Positions 44,089-55,053 are shown, counted from the stretch's first letter. The stretch is DNA of 64,000 nucleotides from Pseudomonadota bacterium (GCA_018262095.1 JAGTRW010000017.1:1-64000); one strand, 5' to 3'. Notes: generated from the letters alone by a model not told the origin. Program-made: numbers and translations.

Positions 44089-44525
44089 GGGCTGGCGATC
44101 GGGAAGATGCGATCGTAGCCGAGGTTGAAAACGTAGGCGTAGGCGACGTAGGCGGCCGCCAGGGCGGCGTCGGCGGCGAGCGCGTCAAGCCAGGACATGC
44201 CCGTCCACGCCATGACGATCGGCAGGCTGATGGCGAGCAGTCCGAGTTCGAAGCCGGCGGCGTGAATGACTCGCCATGGCGTGCTGCGCTGGTCGGCGGC
44301 GCGACCGCTGCAGCGCCCCTCGAGCCAGTCGAAAGACGTCGTGTAGGCGGCGTTCCACAGCGCGGCGATCAGCGCAATGAGCGCCAGCAGGCCGATCGAA
44401 TCGCTGGCCGCAACGCCGCTCGCCCAGGCGAACGGCGGCGTGATCAGGATCAGTCCGCCGACCTCGAAGAGGATCACTTGGCGCGCGCGATCGAGCGGCG
44501 AACGCAGCTTGGGTTTGGGGTTCAT
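44082..44525 (-). CDS. PACE family efflux protein
   Basis: 147 aa, four TM helices in two repeated pairs: RARQVILFEVGGLILITPPFAW...LWNAAYTTSFDWLEGR and RVIHAAGFELGLLAISLPIVMAW...YVAYAYVFNLGYDRIFP. The conserved RxxHxxxFE, paired N...FD/YD and basic motifs fit the proteobacterial antimicrobial compound efflux family (AceI-type). It probably exports a cationic biocide or short polyamine. Confidence 0.85.
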   Translation of the reverse strand: MNPKPKLRSPLDRARQVILFEVGGLILITPPFAWASGVAASDSIGLLALIALIAALWNAAYTTSFDWLEGRCSGRAADQRSTPWRVIHAAGFELGLLAISLPIVMAWTGMSWLDALAADAALAAAYVAYAYVFNLGYDRIFPIASPC

Positions 44526-44604
44526 CTTAAGGAGTCGCGTTCAGAAAGCATTTCGCGCCCATTCTACAGGAACTCGCAAACGCGCCCGGAACCCGCACCG
44601 GGCG

Positions 44605-44632
44605 GCCTGACGTTTCCTGGGGCGTCAGGCGC
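44605..44632 (-). terminator. hairpin over the stop of the GGDEF-EAL gene
   Basis: GCCTGACG and CGTCAGGC form an eight-base stem that includes the TGA of the composite c-di-GMP gene. A second stem CGCCCGG / CCGGGCG follows about 20 bases on. No T-run. It likely ends or stabilises the signalling operon transcript. Confidence 0.4.
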
Positions 44633-47567
44633 CGCTGTTCAACTGGCCATAGCGGCGAAAAGCGTCGCGCAACGCTTCGAGCAATTCCTCGTCGCGCCAG
44701 GGCTTGGTCAGGAAGCGTGAAATCTCGCCGCGATTGATCGCTTCGGTGAGGCTGTCGAGCCCGGTGTAGCCCGAGAGCACCATACGGATGGTCTTGGGGT
44801 GCATCAGGCGGACGCGGGCGAGCAATTCGGTGCCGCTCATGCCGGCCATCCGCTGATCGGAGAGAATCACCCCGACCGGGTGCTGCGCCAGCAGCGACAA
44901 GGCTTCTTCGCCGTTGCTGGCGCTCAGGATGCGATAGTTCTCGCGGCGCAAGACGCGTTTGAGCGAAGCCAGAACGCTCGGCTCGTCATCGACCAGCAAT
45001 AGCGTGCTGAGCGCTTCGTTATCGAGCGGGATTTGCGTCGGATGGAACGCGCTCAGGAAGTCGGTCATGGCGTCGGCCGGCAGCGGCCGGCTGACCAGAT
45101 AGCCTTGCATCACATCGCATTGCAGCGAACGCAGGTGGCGCGCCTGACCCGGGGTCTCGACGCCTTCGGCGATGACTTCGAGGTTGAGACTATGGCCCAG
45201 CGCGATCACCGCCTTGACGATCGAGGCATTGCCGTTGTTGCTCGTCATGTCGCGAACGAAAGCCATGTCGACCTTGAGCTCGTGGACTTCGAGTTGTTGC
45301 AGATAGGCGAGCGAAGAATAGCCGGTGCCGAAGTCGTCGATCGACAGGCGAACGCCGATCGCCCTGAGCTCGGCGAGCACTCTGAATGACTGCTCGCGAT
45401 CGGCCATGATGCAGCTCTCGGTGATTTCGAGCACCAGCTGTTGGGGAGCGATTCCCGTTTCCTGCAAGGCCGCGTTGACCGTTTCGAGCAGACGGCCGCG
45501 GCTCAGTTGGATCGGCGAGACATTGACGGCGATCCGGCGCAGCTGGAGCCCGGCGTCCGCCCACCGTCTAAGCTGCCGGCACGCGGTGCGCAGCACCCAG
45601 TCGCCGAGCGCGACCACGTAGCCGTTCTCTTCGGCGAGCGGGATGAAGTCGCCCGGCCCAATCAGTCCGCGCAGCGGGTGCTGCCAGCGCACCAGCGCTT
45701 CGACGCCGACGATTTCGCCGCTGATCAGGTCGGCCTGCGGTTGATAGTGCAGGCGCAACTCGTCGCGCTCGACGGCGCGCCGCAGATCGGCTTCGAGCGT
45801 CAGCCGTTCCTTGGCGCGGCTGGTCATCTCCGACGAGAAAAAGCGCAGAATGCCGCGGCCGTTGAGTTTGGCCTGATGCAGCGCGGCGTCGGCGTTGCTC
45901 TGCAGCGTTTCGGCGTCATCGCCGTCGTTGGGATAAAGCGCGATGCCGATGCTGGCGCCGACATAGACGCTGTGGCCGCCAAGCTCGAACGGCTTGGCCA
46001 GCGCATCGATCATGCGCTGCGCGGCGAGGTCGATCCACGGCATGCCTTCGCTGTGGTTGAGAATGATGTTGAACTCGTCGCCGCCGATGCGCGCGATCGC
46101 GTCGATATCAGGCAGCTGTTCCTTGAGCCGTTTGCCGGCCTCGATCAAGAGCTGGTCGCCCAGGCTGTGGCCGAGGCTTTCGTTGATCGTCTTGAAATTG
46201 TCCAGATCGATGAACAGCAGGGAAAACTGCGTCTGATCGCGTTCGGCGCGTTGCAAGGTATGCTCGAGCAGTTCGCGGAACAGCGAGCGATTGGGCAAGC
46301 CGGTCAGCGGATCGCGATTGATGAAGAAGTCGAGCCGTTCCTCGGCGTCGCGGCGTGCCGAAATGTCGTGATGCGAGCCGCGTTGGCCGAGCGATTTGCC
46401 GTCGGCGTCGAGCACCGTCCGGCAGACCTGTTCGATCCAGCGTTCGCTGCCGTCCTTGGCGCGGATGCGGAAAATCAGCGGCGTCGGGTCGGCGCTCGCT
46501 GCCGCCGGGCCCTGTGCTTTCCAGGCCGCCAGATCGTCCGGGTGGATGATTTTTTCCATCAGCCCGGGGTCGGCGAAAAAATCCTCGGGCGAATAGCCCG
46601 ACTCGTCGATGCACGCCGGCGAGACATAGAGGTAGCTGCCGTCGGGCGCCACCCAGTATTCCCAGTTCGGCGAATAGTCGGCGAGGATGCGGTACTTCTC
46701 TTCGCTCTTGTTGAGCAGCGCCGTGCGCTGGGCGACCAGTTGTTCGAGGAAGCGCTGCAGCCGCGACAGTTCGAGGTGGGTGCGAACGCGCGCGCGCACT
46801 TCGTCGATGTCGAAGGGTTTGGTGATGTAGTCGGCGGCACCGATGTCGAAGCCGCGGACCTTCTGCTGCGTGGCATCGACGACGGTGACGAAGATCACCG
46901 GGATGCGGTTGCCGGCGGTCGTCGCCTTGATGCGGCGACAGACCTCGTAGCCGTTCATTCCGGGCATCACGATGTCGAGCAACACCAGATCCGGCGGACT
47001 CGCCCCTTGCACCAGTTCGATCGCCTTGGCGCCCGAATTGGCGACCATGATGCGGTAGTCGTCCTTGAGCGCTTCGAGCAGCTCGTGAATGTTTTCCGGG
47101 ACGTCGTCGACGACCAGCAGCGATGCCGGATGGTCAGGGTCCGCGTGCTGGGCGATGTCGAAGGTGTCGGGCTGGCTTCGATAGCGCTGCAATTCGAGCT
47201 GGATGCGAATGCGCAGGTGCAGCAGCTCGGGATTGACCGGCTTGGTGATGTAATCGGCGACGCCGAGCGCCAGGCCGCGCGCCTCGTCGGCCGCTTCCGA
47301 CAGCGCGGTGACGAAGATCACCGGGATTTGCGCGGTGGCGGGGTCGGCCTTGAGGCGGGCGAGAACCGAGTAGCCGTCCATTCCGGGCATCTTGATGTCG
47401 AGCAGGATGAGGTCGGGGACGGGCTGGCGCTGCGCCAGTTCGAGCGCCTTTTCGCCGCCGGTGGCGGCGATGATCGCATAGTCGTCGCGCAGGATGTTCA
47501 TCAGCGCGTGCAGATTCTCGTTGACGTCGTCGACGATGAGGATGCGCGGGCGGGCAGTTCCATTCAT
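44625..47567 (-). CDS. REC-REC-PAS-GGDEF-EAL-REC response regulator
   Basis: 980 aa. Two receivers (about 8-125, [15 protein letters not shown]; about 150-270, [15 protein letters not shown]) precede a PAS domain (about 290-410). The diguanylate cyclase has intact GGDEF at 495-499. The phosphodiesterase has intact EAL at 623-625 plus [19 protein letters not shown] and VIAEGVET. A third receiver follows at the C terminus (about 860-975, [14 protein letters not shown]). No RxxD inhibitory site is evident just before GGDEF. Both catalytic domains look active, so it may make or break c-di-GMP under phosphorelay from the coupled kinase. Confidence 0.95.
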   Translation of the reverse strand: MNGTARPRILIVDDVNENLHALMNILRDDYAIIAATGGEKALELAQRQPVPDLILLDIKMPGMDGYSVLARLKADPATAQIPVIFVTALSEAADEARGLALGVADYITKPVNPELLHLRIRIQLELQRYRSQPDTFDIAQHADPDHPASLLVVDDVPENIHELLEALKDDYRIMVANSGAKAIELVQGASPPDLVLLDIVMPGMNGYEVCRRIKATTAGNRIPVIFVTVVDATQQKVRGFDIGAADYITKPFDIDEVRARVRTHLELSRLQRFLEQLVAQRTALLNKSEEKYRILADYSPNWEYWVAPDGSYLYVSPACIDESGYSPEDFFADPGLMEKIIHPDDLAAWKAQGPAAASADPTPLIFRIRAKDGSERWIEQVCRTVLDADGKSLGQRGSHHDISARRDAEERLDFFINRDPLTGLPNRSLFRELLEHTLQRAERDQTQFSLLFIDLDNFKTINESLGHSLGDQLLIEAGKRLKEQLPDIDAIARIGGDEFNIILNHSEGMPWIDLAAQRMIDALAKPFELGGHSVYVGASIGIALYPNDGDDAETLQSNADAALHQAKLNGRGILRFFSSEMTSRAKERLTLEADLRRAVERDELRLHYQPQADLISGEIVGVEALVRWQHPLRGLIGPGDFIPLAEENGYVVALGDWVLRTACRQLRRWADAGLQLRRIAVNVSPIQLSRGRLLETVNAALQETGIAPQQLVLEITESCIMADREQSFRVLAELRAIGVRLSIDDFGTGYSSLAYLQQLEVHELKVDMAFVRDMTSNNGNASIVKAVIALGHSLNLEVIAEGVETPGQARHLRSLQCDVMQGYLVSRPLPADAMTDFLSAFHPTQIPLDNEALSTLLLVDDEPSVLASLKRVLRRENYRILSASNGEEALSLLAQHPVGVILSDQRMAGMSGTELLARVRLMHPKTIRMVLSGYTGLDSLTEAINRGEISRFLTKPWRDEELLEALRDAFRRYGQLNSGA

Positions 47568-50500
47568 GATCGTGTCTCTTCGCTGGTGCTGCTGAATGTT
47601 TTCTGCACTTGGCGGAGCAGCGCTTGCGCGGCGTCGATATCAAACACCTCGACGTGGGCGGCGATGGCGGCGATTTGCGCCGCCCGCGGACTGTCGCCGA
47701 CGCCGGCGCGTAGCTCGGCGAGCAAGGCTTCGGCGCGTCCCAGATCGTAGTTGAGCGCCTCGCTGAGGCGCTGCAGCCGGTCGCGCAACTGCGTGGGATC
47801 GAGCGCAATGGCGGCAGCTGGCGGTGCTGTCGTCGGGGTCGCCGCCAGCGTGTCGATGTCGTGCATCACGTTCTGCAGCAGGCGGCCCAACTGCTCGAGC
47901 TGGACCGTGCCTGGGCGGTTTTCGCGCTTGAGTTCGGCGTCGATCGTCGTCACCTGGTCGTAGAGTGCCGAGGCGCCGATGTTGCCGGTGATGCCTTTGA
48001 GCTGGTGGCAGTAATCCTCGGCCTGGCGCAGATCGGCACCGCTCGCCAGGTGCTGCAGCTGATTCGCTGCGTCGGCGTAGTTTTCGCGGAAGCGGCGCAG
48101 TTGCCGCCGATAGGCGTCGACCTTGCCGCCGATGCGGCGAACGCCTTCGCGCGTGTCGAGGCTGCCGAGCGCCAGCAGCTCAGGCGGAAATTCGGCCACC
48201 GGCGCGGCCGGCATCGGAGCGCCGCTGCGGCCTTGCGGCAGGCGGATCCATTTGGCCAGAACGTCGATCAGGTGGTCGGGCGAGATCGGCTTGGTGAGGT
48301 GATCGTTCATCCCCGCAGCGCGGCAATTCTCGGCGTCGTGCGCCATCGCCAGCGCGGTCATGGCGATGATCGGCAGGCTCGCGAAGCGCTCGTCGCCAGC
48401 ATCCGCCAGCGCGCGGATGCGGCGCGACGCTTCGAGGCCGTCCATCACCGGCATCTGGACGTCCATCAGCACGGCGTCGTAAGCGGTGCGCTGAACCTTC
48501 TCGACCGCCTGCTCGCCGTTGATCGCTTCGTCGACCGCAATCCCTTCGCTGTGCAGCAGTTCGCTGGCGAATTCGCGGTTGATGTCGTTGTCTTCGACCA
48601 GCAGCAGCCGCGCACCGGCCAGCCGGCCGCTGCTGGCGAGATTGGGCGGCGCTCGGCGCGGCGTGCCGGCATCGTCCAGAACCCGGCCGCGACCGAGCGC
48701 CGAGAGCAGGCTGTCGAGCAGCGTCGAAGGCGACACCGGTTTGACCAGGAACCCATCGACGCCCGCCTGCTCGGCGAGCCGGATCACGTCCTCGCGGCCG
48801 TAGGCGGTGATCATCACCACCTTGGGCTGATGCTTGATCGAAAAATTGCCGTGGATTCGTCGCGTCGCCTCGTCGCCGTTCATCCCGGGCATGCGCCAGT
48901 CCATCAGCACCAGGTCGTAGGGCGCGTCGCCGGCGCTTTCGAACGCGGCGAGCGCCGCCGGGCCATTGGCTGCCGTGCCGACCGCGATGTGGAAGTAACG
49001 CAGCATTTCGGCGATGATTTCGCGCGACACTTCGTTGTCATCGACGACCAGCACGCGGACTCCGGCGAGCAAGGGCCCGGCCTTCTCGACCAGTTCGCGC
49101 TGCCGAGTCTGTGCCTGCCGCGCGATCTTGAGCTCGACCGTGAAGCAGATCGTCGTTCCCTTGCCGGGCTGGCTGTCCTCGATCCAGATCCGTCCGCCCA
49201 TCAGCGCGACGAGGTTCTTGCAGATCGCGAGTCCCAGTCCGGTGCCGCCGAAGCGGCGCGTCGTCGATTGGTCGGCCTGGGTGAACTTCTCGAACAGTGT
49301 GTCCTGGATTTCGGGAGCGATGCCGACGCCCGAATCGCGGACATAGACCTGCAGGGTCAGATCGGTTTCGCTCGCCGTGATGCAGCGGAAGCCGAGTTCG
49401 ACCTGACCCTGCTCGGTGAACTTGACGGCATTGCCGCACAGATTGAGCAGTACCTGTCCGAGGCGCAGCGGATCGCCGATCAGGATCGGCGGAATCGCCA
49501 CATCGTAGCGCACCAGGAATTCGATTCCCTTGTGCTCGGATTGATAGCCGATGGCGTCGGTGAGCTGTTCGAGGACGCTGTCGAGGCCGAACTCGATGCT
49601 TTCGATTTCGAGCTTGCCGGCTTCGATCTTGGAGAAATCGAGGATGTCGTTGATGATTCCGAGCAGCGAATGCGCGGCGCCCTGCGCCTTGGCCAGCTGG
49701 TTGTGCTGGCTCGGCGTCAGATCGCTCTTGAGCGCCAGATAGAGCATGCCGAGAATGGCGTTCATCGGCGTGCGGATCTCGTGGCTCATATTGGCTAGGA
49801 ACTGCCCCTTGGCCAGGTTGGCGGTTTCGGCCGATTCCTTGGCCAGCTGCAATTCGCCGGTGCGCTGGGCGACGATCCGCTCAAGGTTGTGGTTGAGCCC
49901 GTCGAGTTCGCGTAGCGACTCGAAGAGCTTGGCGCGGTTTTCGTTGAGCGCGCTGACCAGCTCGCCAAGCTCGTCGGGGTAGGGGTAGTCGATTTTTTCG
50001 ACCGGCGCGTCGCTGCTCCGGAAACGCCAGTTGGCGACCGATCGCGCGACCCGGGTCACGGGATCGGAGAGGCGGTAGCGGATGGTCCACAAAAAGAGCA
50101 TCCACAGCGCGCTGGCGACGACGACCGAATCGAGGATCACCACCAGCATGCTGTATTTTGTTCGATCCCAGACCACGTAGTGGTTCGAATACATCTTGAG
50201 CTGGCCGATTACTTCGTTTTCGGCGCGCAGCGATTGATGAACGAGCGGGACCACGCTTTGTTTGATGCGATTCGGAAAAAATCCCGCCGGCGGGTTGTAG
50301 GGCATGGGCCGGTCACCGTCGGCGGCCAGGATCTCGCCGCTCGCCGATTCGATCGTCACGCCGGTGACGATGGCGTTTTTTCGCACGTCGCTGACGATCG
50401 ACACCAGTTGCGGGCCGTCGAGCGCCCACAGCGCGTTGCTGACGCTGGGGCCGACCGTTTGGCCCAGCGACGCCAAGTCGCGATCAATGTCGTTGCTGAC

Positions 50501-50611
50501 GCTGACGTAGTTGATGGCGAGTTCGGCCAGCGTCATTCCCAGGGCGATCAGCAGGTACCACGGAAACATCGTGTACAACAGCCGTCGGGAGAGCGTCTGG
50601 GCGGCAAACAT
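47564..50611 (-). CDS. hybrid sensor histidine kinase (periplasmic sensor, HAMP, HK, REC, REC, HPt)
   Basis: 1015 aa. TM1 near residues 12-35, a periplasmic domain of about 120 residues, TM2 near 160-180, HAMP. HisKA with His277 ([11 protein letters not shown]), HATPase with [14 protein letters not shown]. Two receivers follow ([26 protein letters not shown]). A C-terminal HPt domain has the histidine in [15 protein letters not shown]. Full phosphorelay in one protein, BarA/EvgS-like. Coupled by ATGA to the GGDEF-EAL gene and preceded by a binding-protein gene that could feed it a ligand. Confidence 0.95.
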   Translation of the reverse strand: MFAAQTLSRRLLYTMFPWYLLIALGMTLAELAINYVSVSNDIDRDLASLGQTVGPSVSNALWALDGPQLVSIVSDVRKNAIVTGVTIESASGEILAADGDRPMPYNPPAGFFPNRIKQSVVPLVHQSLRAENEVIGQLKMYSNHYVVWDRTKYSMLVVILDSVVVASALWMLFLWTIRYRLSDPVTRVARSVANWRFRSSDAPVEKIDYPYPDELGELVSALNENRAKLFESLRELDGLNHNLERIVAQRTGELQLAKESAETANLAKGQFLANMSHEIRTPMNAILGMLYLALKSDLTPSQHNQLAKAQGAAHSLLGIINDILDFSKIEAGKLEIESIEFGLDSVLEQLTDAIGYQSEHKGIEFLVRYDVAIPPILIGDPLRLGQVLLNLCGNAVKFTEQGQVELGFRCITASETDLTLQVYVRDSGVGIAPEIQDTLFEKFTQADQSTTRRFGGTGLGLAICKNLVALMGGRIWIEDSQPGKGTTICFTVELKIARQAQTRQRELVEKAGPLLAGVRVLVVDDNEVSREIIAEMLRYFHIAVGTAANGPAALAAFESAGDAPYDLVLMDWRMPGMNGDEATRRIHGNFSIKHQPKVVMITAYGREDVIRLAEQAGVDGFLVKPVSPSTLLDSLLSALGRGRVLDDAGTPRRAPPNLASSGRLAGARLLLVEDNDINREFASELLHSEGIAVDEAINGEQAVEKVQRTAYDAVLMDVQMPVMDGLEASRRIRALADAGDERFASLPIIAMTALAMAHDAENCRAAGMNDHLTKPISPDHLIDVLAKWIRLPQGRSGAPMPAAPVAEFPPELLALGSLDTREGVRRIGGKVDAYRRQLRRFRENYADAANQLQHLASGADLRQAEDYCHQLKGITGNIGASALYDQVTTIDAELKRENRPGTVQLEQLGRLLQNVMHDIDTLAATPTTAPPAAAIALDPTQLRDRLQRLSEALNYDLGRAEALLAELRAGVGDSPRAAQIAAIAAHVEVFDIDAAQALLRQVQKTFSSTSEETRS

Positions 50612-50629
50612 CAGCGTCTCTCAAGCATC

Positions 50630-51517
50630 TTAATGCCACCACCAACGGGTATCGGGCTCGGCGGTTCCGGCCGGCAGGATCGGGTTGGCGAGGCGGATGA
50701 CTTGGCGCTTGTTCCTGGCGAGCTGCGCGATTTCAGTCGCGTGATACGTTTCGAACAGCTGGCGAAACGATCCGTCGGCCAGCGCGAGTTTGAGCCCGCG
50801 TTCGATCCGTTGCGCCAGCGCGGTGTTCTCGCGGCTCACCCAGAAATAGACCGGATACGGGAAAAACAGCGCTTTGGTTTGCTCGACGGCGAGCTGCGGG
50901 TAGCTTTGCTTGCGATCCTCGAGTTCGCGCGCCGCTTCGTTGAGACCGCGCGGGAATGCGTCGAAGCGGCCGGCGGATAACATGGCGAAGAGCTTTTCGT
51001 AGGCCGGCGAAGTCTCGACGGTAAACCCGTTGGCGCGCATGATCGGCAGGTCGGCCCACTGGCTGTTGAGGCCGAAGATCAACTGCCGGCGCAGCGTCTT
51101 TTCGTCCATCCGCGCGATGCGCGCCTGGTCGGCGGCGCGAATCACGAAGATGCGGAAGCCGACGATGCCGCGCAGGATGTCGATCTTGATCGGCCGCATT
51201 TGCGCTTCGCGCTCGGCGTTGGTTCCCAGCGCGATGACGTCGATCGCTCCGGATTGCAGCAACTGGACGCCTCGATTCTGGGTGATGTCTTCGGCGAAGG
51301 GGACGAGCCGCGACGATTCGCCGCCGTTTGACGAATGCGCCAGCGCGAGTTCAAGCAGCTTCCAGCGATATTCGTAGATCGGGCCGGCCGGGAAGTAGCG
51401 GATCGTCGTCTCGCCGGCGCTCGCTGGCGAGACGAAAGCCAAGCACAACGAGGCCAGGATCAGCGCGGTTGCAAGTCGGCGGACGACCATCGCGAACAGA
51501 TGTGCTCTTTTGCCCAT
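50630..51517 (-). CDS. periplasmic binding protein (SBP family 3-like), probable kinase partner
   Basis: 295 aa from MGKRAHLFAMVVRRLATALIL, preceded by GGAGGAAGCGCAAGG; signal peptide ends near SPASA. An ATG ten codons upstream is less likely. It has a diverged binding-protein fold (QLLQSGAIDVIALGTNAEREAQM; GRFDAFPRGLNEAARELEDR) lacking any ABC permease next to it. It lies 18 bases before the hybrid kinase, the usual arrangement of a periplasmic sensor component. Confidence 0.82.
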   Translation of the reverse strand: MGKRAHLFAMVVRRLATALILASLCLAFVSPASAGETTIRYFPAGPIYEYRWKLLELALAHSSNGGESSRLVPFAEDITQNRGVQLLQSGAIDVIALGTNAEREAQMRPIKIDILRGIVGFRIFVIRAADQARIARMDEKTLRRQLIFGLNSQWADLPIMRANGFTVETSPAYEKLFAMLSAGRFDAFPRGLNEAARELEDRKQSYPQLAVEQTKALFFPYPVYFWVSRENTALAQRIERGLKLALADGSFRQLFETYHATEIAQLARNKRQVIRLANPILPAGTAEPDTRWWWH

Positions 51518-51657
51518 CCTTGCGCTTCCTCCATCCCTCGTAAGCACTCAAAAGCGATTTTTCGATAATCGATTTTTTTTCTGAAAGTCTATACCGAACC
51601 ACGCGCTTCTGTCATGAAATACCGGTATGACGTTAGTGATAAGCCTGGCGTGCTCAC

Positions 51658-52002
51658 TCAGCGTGCTGCTTGTACGACGATTTCGATGCGGTAACCGGGG
51701 CTGGCGAGCTTCGCTTGAACGCAGGCGCGCGCCGGCGCGCAGCCTTCGGGAACCCAGTCGTCCCACACCGCGTTCATGGCACCGATCTCGGTGATGTCGG
51801 CAAGATAGATGGTGACCTGCAGCAGTCGCGACTTGTCGCTGCCGGCGCTGATCAGGGTCTGCTCGACGCTGGCCAGCACTTCGCGCGTCTGCGCGCTGAT
51901 GTCGCCGTCGAGATTCTGGGCGACTTCGACCAGATATACGGTGTCGCCGAAAGCGACGGAATCCGAGTAGCGGCGGGTTGTCCCGCGCCGTTCAATAGTC
52001 AT
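51658..52002 (-). CDS. RidA/Rid family protein
   Basis: 114 aa. YjgF/YER057c/UK114 fold: DTVYLVEVAQNLDGDISAQTREVLASVEQTLISAGSDKSRLLQVTIYLADI, then MNAVWDDWVPEGCAPARACVQAKLASPGYRIEIVVQA. Of the RidA imine-deaminase landmarks, the arginine region (ARACVQAKLA) is present, and the final EIVVQA resembles the usual IE(I/V)...A. It may detoxify reactive enamines or have another Rid-subgroup role. Lies after the fumarase terminator. Confidence 0.9.
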   Translation of the reverse strand: MTIERRGTTRRYSDSVAFGDTVYLVEVAQNLDGDISAQTREVLASVEQTLISAGSDKSRLLQVTIYLADITEIGAMNAVWDDWVPEGCAPARACVQAKLASPGYRIEIVVQAAR

Positions 52003-52013
52003 TTTCTGCTCCG

Positions 52014-52044
52014 GAAAAAAAGAAGCCGGCACAGGGCCGGCTTC
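52014..52044 (-). terminator. intrinsic terminator of the fumarase gene
   Basis: Minus strand GAAGCCGGC / GCCGGCTTC nine-base perfect stem with a five-base loop followed by seven T. It begins about 18 bases after the fumarase stop and lies just before the RidA start, so RidA probably has its own promoter or depends on readthrough. Confidence 0.85.
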
Positions 52045-52061
52045 GTTATGGGCTTTACGGC

Positions 52062-53624
52062 TTAGTGCTTGCTGTCGAAGAGGTAGGAGACCGGGATCTT
52101 GCCGATCTTTTCGCACCATTCTTTGGGGCCGGTCTTGTGCACCGCGCTGCCGTTCGAATCGACGGCGACGGTGACCGGCATGTCCTGCAGGTCGAACTCG
52201 TAGATCGCTTCCATGCCGAGGTCGGCGAAAGCGACGACCTTGGCGCCCTTGATCGCCTTGGCCACCAGATAGGCGGCGCCGCCGACGGCCATCAGGTACG
52301 CCGACTTGTTGTCGCGGATCGCCTCGATGGCGAGCGGGCCGCGCTCGGACTTGCCGACCATCGAGATGAGCCCGGTCTTCTCGAGCATCATTCGCGTGAA
52401 CTTGTCCATTCGCGTCGCCGTCGTCGGGCCCGCCGGTCCGACCACTTCGTCGCGCACCGGGTCGACCGGGCCGACGTAGTAGATCACGCGGTTGGTGAAA
52501 TCGACCGGCAGTTTTTCGCCCTTGGCGAGCATGTCGGCGATTCGCTTGTGCGCGGCGTCGCGGCCGGTCAGCATCTTGCCGTTCAAGAGCAGCTTCTGGC
52601 CCGGCGTCCAGGCGGCGACCTGCGCTTTGGTCAGCGTGTTGAGGTCGACGCGCGTCGCCTGTTTGAGGTCGGGCGTCCAGGTCACCGCCGGCCAGTCTTC
52701 GAGCTTGGGCGGAACCAGCTTGGCCGGACCCGAGCCGTCGAGGTGGAAGTGGATGTGACGCGTCGCGGCGCAGTTGGGAACCAGCGCGACCGGCAGGTTG
52801 GCGGCGTGGCACGGGTAGTCGAGGACCTTGACGTCGAGCACGGTGGTCAGTCCACCGAGCCCTTGCGCGCCGATACCCAGCGCGTTGATCTTCTCGTGCA
52901 GTTCGAGGCGCAGTTCCTCGGCTCGAGTGAGCTTGGCGCCGGTCTTGGCGAATTCGGCCGCTTTGGCCTTGAGCTCGTGCATGTTGCACGGCGCCATGAT
53001 TGACTCCTTGGCCATCAGCATCGCCTTTTCCGGCGTTCCGCCGATGCCGACACCGATGATACCCGGCGGGCACCAGCCGGCGCCCATCGTCGGCACGGTT
53101 TTCAAAATCCAGTCGACGAGATCGTCGGACGGGTTGAGCATGGCGAACTTGGCCTTGGCTTCGGAGCCGCCGCCCTTGGCCGCGCAGATCACCTCGACGT
53201 GGTTGCCCGGGACGATCTCGAAATGCACGACGGCCGGGGTGTTGTCCTTGGTGTTGTTGCGCTTGCCGGCGGGGTCGGCGAGCACCGAGGCGCGCAGCGG
53301 ATTGTCCGGGTTGGTGTAGGCGCGGCGTACGCCTTCGTTGATCATCTCCTGCAAGCTCATGGTCGCGTCGGGCCACTGGATGTCCATGCCGACCTTGAGG
53401 AAGACCATGCCGATTCCGGTGTCCTGGCAGATCGGACGGTGGCCTTCGGCCGACATGCGCGAGTTGGTCAGGATCTGCGCGATCGCATCCTTGGCCGCCG
53501 GCGATTCTTCGCGCTCGTAAGCTTGGCCGAGCGCGGTGATGAAGTCGAGCGGGTGGTAATAACTGATGTACTGGAAGGCGTCGGCGACGCTCTGGATCAG
53601 GTCTTCCTGTTTGATGGCGGTCAT
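52062..53624 (-). CDS. class I fumarate hydratase
   Basis: 520 aa [4Fe-4S] enzyme, fumarate to malate. The alpha part has ISYYHPLDFITALGQAYEREESPAAKDAIAQIL, RPICQDTGIGMVFLKVG (cluster Cys) and GIGVGIGGTPEKAM. The beta part has GPVDPVRDEVVGPAGPTTATRMDKFT and GLISMVGKSERG. Alpha and beta regions are fused in one chain, the FumA/FumB-type organisation. Ends in its own terminator. Confidence 0.95.
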   Translation of the reverse strand: MTAIKQEDLIQSVADAFQYISYYHPLDFITALGQAYEREESPAAKDAIAQILTNSRMSAEGHRPICQDTGIGMVFLKVGMDIQWPDATMSLQEMINEGVRRAYTNPDNPLRASVLADPAGKRNNTKDNTPAVVHFEIVPGNHVEVICAAKGGGSEAKAKFAMLNPSDDLVDWILKTVPTMGAGWCPPGIIGVGIGGTPEKAMLMAKESIMAPCNMHELKAKAAEFAKTGAKLTRAEELRLELHEKINALGIGAQGLGGLTTVLDVKVLDYPCHAANLPVALVPNCAATRHIHFHLDGSGPAKLVPPKLEDWPAVTWTPDLKQATRVDLNTLTKAQVAAWTPGQKLLLNGKMLTGRDAAHKRIADMLAKGEKLPVDFTNRVIYYVGPVDPVRDEVVGPAGPTTATRMDKFTRMMLEKTGLISMVGKSERGPLAIEAIRDNKSAYLMAVGGAAYLVAKAIKGAKVVAFADLGMEAIYEFDLQDMPVTVAVDSNGSAVHKTGPKEWCEKIGKIPVSYLFDSKH

Positions 53625-53773
53625 TGCGGACTTTCTATCGGAGGTTGATGGTCAATTGCGTAAAAGCGGGCGCGCGCAGCGATCCGTCAATACGACCGGT
53701 CGCCACGGGCTGAACCCCGAAATTCTAGCACCAATCAAGCGCTCGTCCGCAGATCGCTGCGTGCCATAGCCTG

Positions 53774-53802
53774 ACGCCCTGATGCGCGCAGCGCGTCAGG
53801 GC
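53774..53802 (-). terminator. hairpin downstream of exbD
   Basis: CGCCCTGA / TCAGGGCG arms with an inner GCGC-rich loop, about 15 bases after the exbD stop. No T-run, so a weak or Rho-assisted end is possible. The remaining spacer to fumarase (about 130 bases) shows nothing further. Confidence 0.45.
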
Positions 53803-53817
53803 GGGGGCGCTGCAGCG

Positions 53818-54240
53818 CTATCGGTGCGGCGATGGGTCGGTGACGAAGCCGATTCGGGTAAGGCCCTGACGAGCCGCTTCCGACATCACCTGCGCGACCT
53901 TCTCGTAAGGCGTCGTGCGTTCGGCGCGGATCTGCAGTTCGGGCTGCGGCTGCAGCGCTGCGGCGACCTTGAGGCGCTCGGAAAACTGCGCTGCGTCGAC
54001 GCGTTCGCCGTTCCAGTAAAGCTGGCCGGCATCGTCGATCGCCAACTGCATACTCTCGGACTTGCTCTGGTTGGCCGACGAGGCGGCCTTGGGCAGGTCG
54101 ACCTTGACGGCGTGCGTGAGCAGCGGCGCGGTGACCATGAAGATGATCAGCAGCACCAACATCACGTCGATCAGCGGCACCATATTGATCTGCGCGAGTT
54201 CCTCGTGGTCGTCGTCGCTTTCCAGGCTGGCAAAGGCCAT
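53818..54240 (-). CDS. exbD: biopolymer transport protein ExbD
   Basis: 140 aa, one TM helix near residues 20-42 (INMVPLIDVMLVLLIIFMVTAPLL) with the proton-path Asp in PLIDVM, then a periplasmic domain. Part of the TonB-ExbB-ExbD motor that energises outer-membrane receptors. Follows exbB by 12 bases. Confidence 0.95.
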   Translation of the reverse strand: MAFASLESDDDHEELAQINMVPLIDVMLVLLIIFMVTAPLLTHAVKVDLPKAASSANQSKSESMQLAIDDAGQLYWNGERVDAAQFSERLKVAAALQPQPELQIRAERTTPYEKVAQVMSEAARQGLTRIGFVTDPSPHR

Positions 54241-54252
54241 GGTCGTTCTCTC

Positions 54253-55044
54253 TTAACGGACGGCAAAGCCGGGATGAGTCGGTTGAGCGGCTTGGGCGCG
54301 CGTCATGGCGATCACTTTTTCGCTGGTGGTGCGCGCGTCGGTGAGCATCGGCGAGGTCTTGATGCCGGTCGCCAGGAAGGCGAAGACGTCGTAGGCGAAG
54401 GCGTTGAGCCGCGCCAGCGTGTTGCGGTTGGCGCGCGCGAAAGCGTTGTAGGCGACGGCCGCGGGAATCGCGACGGCAAGGCCGGCGGCGGTCATGATCA
54501 GCGCTTCGCCGACCGGTCCGGCGACCTTGTCGAGCGTTCCCTGGCCGGATACGCTGATGGCGATCAGCGCATGGTAGATCCCCCAGACGGTGCCGAACAG
54601 ACCGACGAAGGGCGCCGCCGAGGCGACCGTGGCGAGGAAGGTCTGGCCGAATTCGAGGCGGCTGCGATCCTCGTCGATGGCGCGTTTGAGCGCGCGCGTG
54701 AGCAGCTCGTCGGGCGCGCCGGCGTCGATCAGCGCGCGACGCTCGCCGGAGTCACCCAGCCGGCTGTGCTGTTCGATTGCCGTGAAGCCGTGGTGCAAGA
54801 GATGCGAGAAAGGCTCGGGCGTGCCGTTCCGGCTGATTCCGGCAGCCACGGCTGCGAGGTTCGGCGCGTCCCAGAAGGCGGCGAGAAAGGATTCGCTGCG
54901 CCGTTTCATGCGCAGCACCAGCACGCCCTTGGTGACGATCAGGGACCAGGTGCCAGTCGACGCGATGAGCATCAGCGCCAGCACGCAACGTGCAACACCA
55001 TCGGCGTTGCCAAGGAAGTGGGCAAAGCCCATTGGATTTTCCAT
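54253..55044 (-). CDS. exbB: MotA/TolQ/ExbB proton channel protein ExbB
   Basis: 263 aa. TM1 near 15-40. TM2-TM3 are in LATVASAAPFVGLFGTVWGIYHALIAIS and GPVGEALIMTAAGLAVAIPAAVAYNAF, both diagnostic of ExbB. Starts MENPMGFAHFLGNADGVARC. Between tonB and exbD as expected, with nine bases to tonB. Confidence 0.95.
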   Translation of the reverse strand: MENPMGFAHFLGNADGVARCVLALMLIASTGTWSLIVTKGVLVLRMKRRSESFLAAFWDAPNLAAVAAGISRNGTPEPFSHLLHHGFTAIEQHSRLGDSGERRALIDAGAPDELLTRALKRAIDEDRSRLEFGQTFLATVASAAPFVGLFGTVWGIYHALIAISVSGQGTLDKVAGPVGEALIMTAAGLAVAIPAAVAYNAFARANRNTLARLNAFAYDVFAFLATGIKTSPMLTDARTTSEKVIAMTRAQAAQPTHPGFAVR

Positions 55045-55053
55045 ATCAGACTC

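Noticed and set aside
45441-47750. 769-codon plus-strand open frame opposite the GGDEF-EAL gene
   Set aside because: Antisense shadow; the GGDEF, EAL and receiver motifs are on the minus strand.
47861-49798. 645-codon plus-strand open frame opposite the hybrid histidine kinase
   Set aside because: Antisense shadow with no recognisable domain.
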